Source: Pseudomonadota bacterium (GTDB lineage Bacteria > Pseudomonadota > Alphaproteobacteria > Sphingomonadales > Sphingomonadaceae). Taken from it: a DNA stretch of 12,079 nt. Each line of letters starts with the position of its first letter. Positions within the stretch are counted from its first letter, which is position 1. Positions 6,861 to 11,648 of this stretch are shown here, piece by piece. The translations under genes and the position numbers were made by a program. The notes under the pieces are model-generated. The model was not told where the DNA came from, did not search any database, and worked only from the letters and a program-made list of their open reading frames with translations. The DNA is taken from assembly GCA_023390675.1 (NCBI GenBank), contig JAEWCK010000322.1, positions 1-12,079 of the forward strand. Direction: 5' to 3'.

Positions 6861-7217
6861 TCAGCCCTTATGCTCGACGATCGGCTCGAAGCCGCCCCAG
6901 AACATCCGCGCGCCCGAAAAAGGCATCTCGGCCGGGGGCTTCATCCGCTCGTCTTCCATGATCTTCGCCCAGCCGGCGTCGCGTGTCGCCTTGTCGGGCC
7001 AGGTGACCCACGAGAAGACGACATTCTCGCCGTCCTCGGCCTGGACCGCCTTGAAGAAGTCGGTGGTCTTGCCGTGGGGCACGTCGTTGCCCCAGGTCTC
7101 CATGACGTGCGTGGCGCCATATTCGACGAAGATCGGCGCGGCCTTGCTCGCCATCGCGATGTAAGCGTCCTTGTTGCCCTCGGGCACCGGGACGATGAAG
7201 CCGTCTACATAGGGCAT
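6861..7217 (-). CDS. DUF1428 family protein (YbaA-like)
   Basis: The 118-residue product matches DUF1428, the family of E. coli YbaA: YVDGFIVPVP at the N-terminus, the MASKAAPIFVEYGA helix, WGNDVPHGKTTDF in the middle, VVFSWVTWP, and ERMKP...MPFSGARMFWGGFEPI at the end. The fold is a dimeric alpha/beta barrel of the kind used by small mono-oxygenases and EthD-like proteins; no activity is established. It is the usual length for the family and cytosolic. The ribosome site GAGGAG precedes ATG 7217. Its leader (7213-7229) is nearly identical to that of the VOC gene at 8208. Its position in the middle of the six-gene operon suggests co-expression with VOC proteins. Confidence 0.93.
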   Translation of the reverse strand: MPYVDGFIVPVPEGNKDAYIAMASKAAPIFVEYGATHVMETWGNDVPHGKTTDFFKAVQAEDGENVVFSWVTWPDKATRDAGWAKIMEDERMKPPAEMPFSGARMFWGGFEPIVEHKG

Positions 7218-7244
7218 CGTATCTCTCCTCAGCTCGGGTTGTGA

Positions 7245-7739
7245 TCAGGCGCCGACGGTCTCCCCGCGCGCCGCGGCTTCGATCGCCGCAATGTCGATCT
7301 TCTTCATCTTCATCATCGCATCCATCGCGCGGCGGCCGGCTGCCTGGTCGTCGCCGTAGACGAGGTCGAGCAGGCGCTGCGGGGTGATCTGCCAGCTGAC
7401 GCCCCATTTGTCCTTGCACCAGCCGCACACGGACTCCTGGCCGCCATTGCCGACGATGGCGTTCCATAGTCGGTCGGTCTCTTCCTGATCGGCGGTGCTG
7501 ATCATGAAGCTGACCGCTTCGGTCTGCGGGAAGATCGGGCCGCCGTTCAGGCCGACATAGCGCTGCCCGGCGAGTTCGAATTCGACGACGATGACGTCAC
7601 CTGCCTTTTGCGAAGGCGTGTCGGCCGGGGTGCGCTGGACGTTGACCACGCGGCTGTCGGGAAGCAGCGTCACGTAGAAGTTCGCGGCTTCCTCGGCGGT
7701 GTGATTGTACCAAATGCAGGGGGTGATTTTCTGCGTCAT
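7245..7739 (-). CDS. PhnB-like VOC family protein
   Basis: The 164-residue product belongs to the PhnB-like branch of the VOC superfamily, often annotated as '3-demethylubiquinone-9 3-methyltransferase', a name that is not supported by its fold. The N-terminal ITPCIWYNHTAEEAANFY and the VEFELAGQRYVGLNGGP strand pair are diagnostic. The family's conserved C-G-W-C-K-D-K-W-G-V-S-W-Q segment lies at 105-117, with Cys105 and Cys108 forming a CxxC pair. The C-terminal extension (MKMKKIDIAAIEAA) is the usual helical tail in this subfamily. The ATG at 7739 is preceded by GGAGAG with 5 bases of spacing; the longer frame reaching 7961 would overlap the upstream VOC gene. The gene is 27 bases from DUF1428 and 28 from the upstream VOC gene. 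Confidence 0.92.
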   Translation of the reverse strand: MTQKITPCIWYNHTAEEAANFYVTLLPDSRVVNVQRTPADTPSQKAGDVIVVEFELAGQRYVGLNGGPIFPQTEAVSFMISTADQEETDRLWNAIVGNGGQESVCGWCKDKWGVSWQITPQRLLDLVYGDDQAAGRRAMDAMMKMKKIDIAAIEAAARGETVGA

Positions 7740-7767
7740 CTCAACTCTCCAAAGTTTCCGGGGTCGC

Positions 7768-8208
7768 TCAGGCCGGCTCGTGGGCGGGGCCTTCGGGGAA
7801 GGCCGCCATTGCGGCTTCCATGTCCATGAACATGGGCTCGAAGATGTGCCCGTCGGGGTCCTCGAAGCTGCGTCCGTACATGAAGCCCATGTCCTGCTTC
7901 TCGCGGATATCGGCCCTGCCGCCGGCGGCCGCGGCCTTCTCGACGATCGCATCGACCGCATCGCGGCTGTCGCGCGAGATGCAGATCAGCACTTCGGTGG
8001 TCGCGCTCGAATCGGCGATCGCCTTCGGCGTGAACGTACTGAAGAAATCGTGCGACAGGATCATGAACACGATCTCGTCGCTCAGCTGCATCGCCGAGGC
8101 GGCTTCGTTGCTGAAGCGCGCGTCCTTGGTGCAGCCGATCGCCTCGTAGAAGGCAGTCGACCTGGCCACGTCTTTCACGGGCAGGTTGACGAAGATCATC
8201 TGGGGCAT
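7768..8208 (-). CDS. Single-domain VOC family protein (glyoxalase-like)
   Basis: The 146-residue product is one VOC unit: IFVNLPVKDVARSTAFYEAIG at the start (beta-alpha opening), a middle ending in DAIVEKAAAAGG, and the C-terminal FEDPDGHIFEPMFMD. The Glu of HIFEP occupies the usual metal-ligand position of the second half. Family members include glyoxalase I, fosfomycin and bleomycin resistance proteins and extradiol dioxygenases; the residues here do not select one of them. The ribosome site AGGAGA precedes ATG 8208. The protein differs clearly from the other two VOC genes in this operon, so they are not recent copies. It sits 19 bases downstream of DUF899. Confidence 0.9.
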   Translation of the reverse strand: MPQMIFVNLPVKDVARSTAFYEAIGCTKDARFSNEAASAMQLSDEIVFMILSHDFFSTFTPKAIADSSATTEVLICISRDSRDAVDAIVEKAAAAGGRADIREKQDMGFMYGRSFEDPDGHIFEPMFMDMEAAMAAFPEGPAHEPA

Positions 8209-8227
8209 CGTGTCTCTCCTTTTGGCG

Positions 8228-8920
8228 TCAATAGGCGAGCGACGGGTACCAATCGGCCCCGCGGCCCTCGGGTGTGGAGTCCAGAATCGTCCAAAGCGGC
8301 ATCAAATCGGGTGCGCCGCGCGGATCCTGGCCGGGATCGCGGCTCGCGTCGCCCATCTCGCCAGCCCAGAAGAGGCGAGTCGTGCCGTCGCGGCGCGTGA
8401 AGACGAGCAATTGCGTGATGTCGGAGCCGTCGGGCGCGATCGCATGATAGTCGCGGCTGAACGCCTGGTCGGCATCCGAATAGAGCGGGAGATGCTGCCA
8501 GCCGCGCTCGGCCTTGAAGGCGAGTAGCTTGGTCAGCGGCGAGCGCGCCGTCACTGCGAAGGCGACGCGCTGCTGGATATCGGGCACCTCGCCGTCCCAT
8601 GCCGAGAGCAAGGACGTGCACATCGGGCACGGCCGCTCGCGCTGCGGGCCGAACATATAAGTGTAGACGACCAGCGTCTGCTTGTCCCCGAACAGCTCGC
8701 CGAACATCACCGGACCGTTCTCGCCTTCGAAGCGATAGTCGCCGGTGACTTCGGGTCCCGCCGGAAGCATGCGGCGCTGCTCGGCGACTGCCTCGATATG
8801 CCTGCGAAGCTCGATCTCCTCGGCGAGCAACGCGGTGCGCGCCTTTCGATATTCGGGCGTCTCGTTCGGCCAGCGGGCGATTTCGCGCGCTGCCAGCGTT
8901 TTGGCGGGAACCAATGCCAT
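8228..8920 (-). CDS. DUF899 family protein (thioredoxin-like)
   Basis: The 230-residue product matches DUF899, a thioredoxin-fold family of unknown activity. The N-terminal ALVPAKTLAAREIARWP, the EEIELRRHIEAVAEQRR helix, and YRFEGENGPV at about 62-71 are typical. The redox motif is Cys98-Pro-Met-Cys101 in RPCPMCTSLLSAWDG, followed by RVAFAVTARSPL and the HLPLYSDADQAFSRDY segment. The CPMC pair suggests a disulphide exchange or peroxidase-like role, but this is inference from the fold. ATG 8920 has AGGAG 9 bases upstream. It is the first gene of the six-gene operon and lies 78 bases from the divergent HxlR regulator, which makes it the most likely direct target of that regulator. Confidence 0.93.
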   Translation of the reverse strand: MALVPAKTLAAREIARWPNETPEYRKARTALLAEEIELRRHIEAVAEQRRMLPAGPEVTGDYRFEGENGPVMFGELFGDKQTLVVYTYMFGPQRERPCPMCTSLLSAWDGEVPDIQQRVAFAVTARSPLTKLLAFKAERGWQHLPLYSDADQAFSRDYHAIAPDGSDITQLLVFTRRDGTTRLFWAGEMGDASRDPGQDPRGAPDLMPLWTILDSTPEGRGADWYPSLAY

Positions 8921-8942
8921 CGGACGAAGCTCCTGTTGGGGC

Positions 8943-8981
8943 GACCTTGCGAATCGCTTTCTTGACCTTGATGCGCGAATC
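8943..8981. repeat. Two interleaved pairs of direct repeats in the divergent promoter region
   Basis: GACCTTG occurs at 8943-8949 and 8964-8970, 21 bases apart (two helical turns). GCGAATC occurs at 8949-8955 and 8975-8981, 26 bases apart. The pairs lie in the 78 bases between the DUF899 operon and the HxlR gene and overlap the candidate -35 of the latter. They could be a binding site for the HxlR regulator; nothing in the sequence proves it. Confidence 0.45.
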
Positions 8982-8990
8982 AGTTACAAA
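8962..8990 (+). promoter_or_regulatory. Candidate promoter of the HxlR-family gene
   Basis: TTGACC (8962-8967) is followed after 17 bases by TACAAA (8985-8990): five of six and four of six consensus matches. The expected transcription start is at about 8997-8999, practically on the ATG at 8999, which implies a leaderless or near-leaderless mRNA. No equally good promoter was seen on the other strand for the DUF899 operon. Confidence 0.5.
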
Positions 8991-8998
8991 AAACAACC

Positions 8999-9682
8999 AT
9001 GAAGTTAAAAAAAGTGACTCCGAGCGAAAGCGGCCCCAAAATGCGCTGGTACGACGATGCGTGCGGGACGGCGCTGGCGATGGAGCTGGTAGGTGAGCGC
9101 TGGTCGCTGCTGATCGTCCGAGAGCTGATGTTCGGCGGGCGGCGCTTTTCCGAGCTGAAGGCGAGCCTGCCCGGGATCAGCGCCAACATCCTGACGCAGC
9201 GCCTCGAAGGGCTCGAGCAATCGGGCATCCTGACGCGCACGAAGCTCCCCCCGCCGGCATCGGTGCAGATCTATGAACTGACGCCGTGGGGCTATGAGAG
9301 CGAGACCGCGATCCAGGAGCTGGGGCGCTGGGCGGTGCGCAGCCATCGCCACGATCCGACGCTGCCGCTATCGGCCGCTTCCATCATGATGTCGTTCCGG
9401 ACGATGTACGCGTCGCCCGGCGATTTCGCCGCGACGATCGGCTTTCGATTCGGTGCCGAGACCTTCCTCGCACAAGTGGACGAGGGCATCGAAATCCGCC
9501 GCGCGGACCCGCAGGGCGCGGAGGTGGTACTCGACACCGATCCGATGACGCTAGCCTCGATCGTCTATGGCGGACGCCCGATCGCCGATGCCGAAGGCGC
9601 GGGGGCCTTGCGGCTGAGCGGGGACCGCGCGGTGCTCGAGCGGTTCGTGCAGCTGTTCCCGCTGCCCGAAAAAGTCGACTAG
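8999..9682 (+). CDS. HxlR-family winged-helix regulator with SCP2-like C-terminal domain
   Basis: The 227-residue product opens with an HxlR-type winged helix: Cys22-GTALAMELVGERWSLLIVREL, then FSELKASLPGISANILTQRLEGLEQSGIL (recognition region) and the wing around VQIYELTPWG. HxlR proteins are dimeric regulators; several (YodB, HypR, QorR) sense quinones or oxidants through the equivalent N-terminal Cys. Here Cys22 is the only cysteine in the protein. The second half (about 135-225: GDFAATIGFRFG, LDTDPMTLASIVYGG, ALRLSGDRAVLERFVQLFPLP) resembles the SCP2 sterol-carrier fold and may bind a hydrophobic ligand. ATG 8999 lacks a Shine-Dalgarno; an in-frame ATG at 9041 (residue 15) is an alternative start that keeps Cys22 and the DNA-binding domain. 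It is divergent from the DUF899 operon and convergent with the lipoprotein gene. Confidence 0.9.
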   Translation: MKLKKVTPSESGPKMRWYDDACGTALAMELVGERWSLLIVRELMFGGRRFSELKASLPGISANILTQRLEGLEQSGILTRTKLPPPASVQIYELTPWGYESETAIQELGRWAVRSHRHDPTLPLSAASIMMSFRTMYASPGDFAATIGFRFGAETFLAQVDEGIEIRRADPQGAEVVLDTDPMTLASIVYGGRPIADAEGAGALRLSGDRAVLERFVQLFPLPEKVD

Positions 9683-10320
9683 GTCCGGCGGCAGAAGCCC
9701 GGCTTGCGCTCGGCGTCCCAGCAGCCCTCGCGGACCATCGTCCGGAGCACGCCGCAGCTCCGCTCGGGCGCGCACTGGCCATCGGGGTTCACTACGCTGC
9801 ACTGGCGCGCGAGCCAGGCTGCGCGCGACCAGCCGATCTGCGATGCGCAGCTCGGGCCATTGTCGCGCCAGTTCCAGCGCGGGCCGTGCCGGCGATGGAC
9901 GATCACGCGGGGCCCCGGCCGCGGTGTCCAGCGCGGGGCGGGAGCCGGCGGCGGCGGGGGAAGGTAGCGGCGATAGGCCGCGGCGACGCATTCAACACTG
10001 TCGCATTCGGCGCGCTCGCTGAGCAGCGCCTGGAGCTGCTGGCGCTGGACGTGGAGGCGGTCGCGGCTCGCGCCCTGACGCTCGGCGGCCCATTGCGCGG
10101 CGAGGGTGCGGTGGAGGTAGTTTACGTTCTTGTTGTCACAGACGAGCCACTCGCCGCGCTTCATTCGGCCCCGGCAATCGGGGTCGGGGCTCAGCCAGTC
10201 GGTGAAGGCGGGCTCGACCCGGACCACGCGCGGCGGGGGCGGGCGGTGCGCGGTTTCGTCACGGTTTTCGCACGCGGCGGGCAGGATCAGCGCCGCCAGG
10301 CACAGGATTCGCTTGAGCAT
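9679..10320 (-). CDS. Putative Cys-rich lipoprotein with LprI-like segment
   Basis: The 213-residue product starts MLKRILCLAALILPAAC, an export signal whose Cys17 could be lipidated, although Pro at -3 makes the lipobox imperfect. Residues 46-120 follow the LprI/DUF1311 pattern: Cys49, WLVCDN with Cys61, a long Arg/Gln-rich helix, then ERAECDSVECVAAAYRRYL with Cys106 and Cys111. LprI-type proteins include lysozyme inhibitors. A Pro-rich hinge (PPPPPAPAPR) separates a C-terminal part with six cysteines (158, 174, 183, 189, 200, 210), which I do not recognise. The periplasmic or membrane-anchored location and disulphides are inferred. A GGGGAAAG ribosome site precedes ATG 10320. The stop shares the palindrome CTAG with the stop of the HxlR gene on the other strand. 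Confidence 0.75.
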   Translation of the reverse strand: MLKRILCLAALILPAACENRDETAHRPPPPRVVRVEPAFTDWLSPDPDCRGRMKRGEWLVCDNKNVNYLHRTLAAQWAAERQGASRDRLHVQRQQLQALLSERAECDSVECVAAAYRRYLPPPPPAPAPRWTPRPGPRVIVHRRHGPRWNWRDNGPSCASQIGWSRAAWLARQCSVVNPDGQCAPERSCGVLRTMVREGCWDAERKPGFCRRT

Positions 10321-10336
10321 GACTTTCCCCGTTTCG

Positions 10337-10346
10337 ATGACGTCAT
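10337..10346. promoter_or_regulatory. Ten-base palindrome between divergent lipoprotein and cobS genes
   Basis: ATGACGTCAT is a perfect palindrome 17 bases upstream of the lipoprotein ATG and about 95 bases upstream of cobS. It may be a regulator site or chance. The rest of 10321-10435 shows no cobalamin riboswitch and no convincing promoter. Confidence 0.25.
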
Positions 10347-10441
10347 GATCTCACGAAAGGCGAGTCGGGGGAATACGCTTGAACGTTGCAGACTATGCCC
10401 GGAGCATCTAGGCGCTCTCGCGAGTATCAGGATCGATGACC

Positions 10442-11446
10442 ATGGCAGACATTCCGAACACCCAGCCCGACAGCCGCGAGACCACGATCATGGACGCGCC
10501 CGACAAGGCCGTGAAGGTGCGCGAACTGTTCGGCATCGATTCGGACATGGAGTGCCCCGCGTTCAGCGAGGCCGACGAGCGCGTCCCCGATCTCGACCCC
10601 GCCTACGTCTTCGATCCCGACACGACGCTCGCGATCCTCGCCGGCTTCGCGCACAATCGCCGCGTGATGGGCCAGGGCTATCACGGCACCGGCAAGTCGA
10701 CGCATATCGAGCAGGTCGCGGCACGGCTCAACTGGCCGTGCATCCGCATCAACCTCGATGCGCATATCAGCCGCATCGACCTGATCGGCCGCGACGCGAT
10801 CGTGCTCAAGGACGGCCAGCAGATCACCGAATTCCGCGAGGGCCTGCTCCCCTGGGCGCTCCAGACGCCGACCGCGCTCGTCTTCGACGAATATGACGCG
10901 GGCCGCCCCGACGTGATGTTCGTAATCCAGCGAATCCTCGAGACCGAGGGCAAGCTGACCTTGCTCGACCAGAACCGCGTGATCCGGCCGAACCCGTGGT
11001 TCCGCCTGTTCGCCACCGCCAACACGGTGGGCCTCGGCGACACCAGCGGGCTCTATCACGGCACGCAGCAGATCAACCAGGGCCAGATGGACCGCTGGAA
11101 CATCGTCGTAACGCTCAACTACCTGCCCGCCGCGGTCGAGGCGCAGATCGTGCTCGCCAAGTCCGGCGAGTATGACAAGCCGGGCGGCAAAGAGATCGTC
11201 GACAATATGGTCCGCGTCGCGGATCTGACCCGCAAGGGCTTCATCAACGGCGACATCTCGACCGTGATGAGCCCTCGTACCGTAATCACCTGGGCGCAGA
11301 ACACCGAGATCTTCAAGGATGTCGGCTTCGCCTTCCGCCTCTCGTTCCTCAACAAGTGCGACGAGGCCGAGCGGGCGCAGGTGGCCGAATATTATCAGCG
11401 CGTGTTCGGGACCGACCTGCCCGAGAGCGTGGTGAGCAAGGCGTGA
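10442..11446 (+). CDS. cobS: Cobaltochelatase subunit CobS (AAA+ ATPase)
   Basis: CobS is the AAA+ ATPase of the CobNST cobaltochelatase, which inserts cobalt into hydrogenobyrinic acid a,c-diamide in aerobic cobalamin synthesis. CobS and CobT form the chaperone-like complex that drives CobN. The 334-residue product has the CobS N-terminal segment (VKVRELFGIDSDMECPAF), Walker A GYHGTGKST at 79-87, Walker B ALVFDEYD at about 145-152, the sensor region FRLFATANTVG, and the C-terminal lid with SPRTVITWAQN. Two in-frame ATGs exist, 10436 and 10442. The AGGA at 10429-10432 is too close to the first (3 bases) and well placed for the second (9 bases), so 10442 is chosen. It is followed by the hairpin-rich spacer and cobT. 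Whether the organism makes cobalamin cannot be judged here, since no other cob genes are in view. Confidence 0.95.
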   Translation: MADIPNTQPDSRETTIMDAPDKAVKVRELFGIDSDMECPAFSEADERVPDLDPAYVFDPDTTLAILAGFAHNRRVMGQGYHGTGKSTHIEQVAARLNWPCIRINLDAHISRIDLIGRDAIVLKDGQQITEFREGLLPWALQTPTALVFDEYDAGRPDVMFVIQRILETEGKLTLLDQNRVIRPNPWFRLFATANTVGLGDTSGLYHGTQQINQGQMDRWNIVVTLNYLPAAVEAQIVLAKSGEYDKPGGKEIVDNMVRVADLTRKGFINGDISTVMSPRTVITWAQNTEIFKDVGFAFRLSFLNKCDEAERAQVAEYYQRVFGTDLPESVVSKA

Positions 11447-11453
11447 TGCTGAA

Positions 11454-11641
11454 CCCCTCTCCCATCGGGAGAGAGTGTCGGGTCGGCCATGCCCCCGGCA
11501 TGGCCTTAACAGCGCGGGGCGCTGTTACCCCGACACTGGGCCCGCTCGGCGAAGCCGAGTGGGAGGGTGAGGGCAGTGCGCTTGCCTCGATCCTCACCCT
11601 CCCGCCGCTGCGCGGCTCCTTTCCTCTCCCAAAGGGAGAGG
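11454..11641. repeat. Composite palindromic repeat element in the cobS-cobT spacer
   Basis: Nearly the whole spacer is made of inverted repeats. These are: CTCTCCC/GGGAGAG at 11457-11473; an outer stem AGTGTCGGG (11474-11482) with CCCGACACT (11529-11537) enclosing two perfect hairpins, GGCCATGCC/GGCATGGCC (11485-11505) and AACAGCGC/GCGCTGTT (11508-11526); CTCGGC/GCCGAG (11545-11559); a 12-base stem, 11561-11572 with 11592-11603; GCCGC/GCGGC (11604-11616); and CCTCTCCC/GGGAGAGG (11623-11641). The first and last hairpins share the same CTCTCCC/GGGAGAG arms, so the element has matching ends. I take it to be a dispersed intergenic repeat of the type found in sphingomonads; copy number needs a genome search. 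It contains no transposase. An open frame crossing it is a by-product of the palindromes. Confidence 0.85.
11623..11641 (+). promoter_or_regulatory. Hairpin containing the cobT ribosome binding site
   Basis: GGGAGAGG (11634-11641) is the only good Shine-Dalgarno for cobT, 7 bases before GTG 11649. It is also the 3' arm of a perfect 8-base stem with CCTCTCCC (11623-11630) and an AAA loop. In RNA the site would be paired when the hairpin forms. Confidence 0.6.
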
Positions 11642-11648
11642 ACCAGTA

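Noticed and set aside
7245..7739. Ubiquinone biosynthesis methyltransferase
   Set aside because: This is a common database name for PhnB-like VOC proteins; no SAM-binding motif is present.
10321..10435. Cobalamin riboswitch upstream of cobS
   Set aside because: The stretch is only 115 bases long, and I could not find the B12-box-like core or the expected long paired structure.
9886..10896. A 336-codon open frame on the plus strand across the lipoprotein and cobS
   Set aside because: The composition is Arg-rich and frame-shifted relative to CobS, which has intact Walker motifs in another frame.
11457..11473. Intrinsic terminator after cobS
   Set aside because: The CTCTCCC/GGGAGAG hairpin lacks a following T-run and is one of several similar hairpins of the repeat, so it is better treated as part of that element.
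11454..11641. CRISPR array or tRNA-like gene suggested by the repeated hairpins
   Set aside because: Units are not regularly spaced identical repeats, and the cloverleaf has no acceptor stem, T-loop or anticodon-loop consensus.
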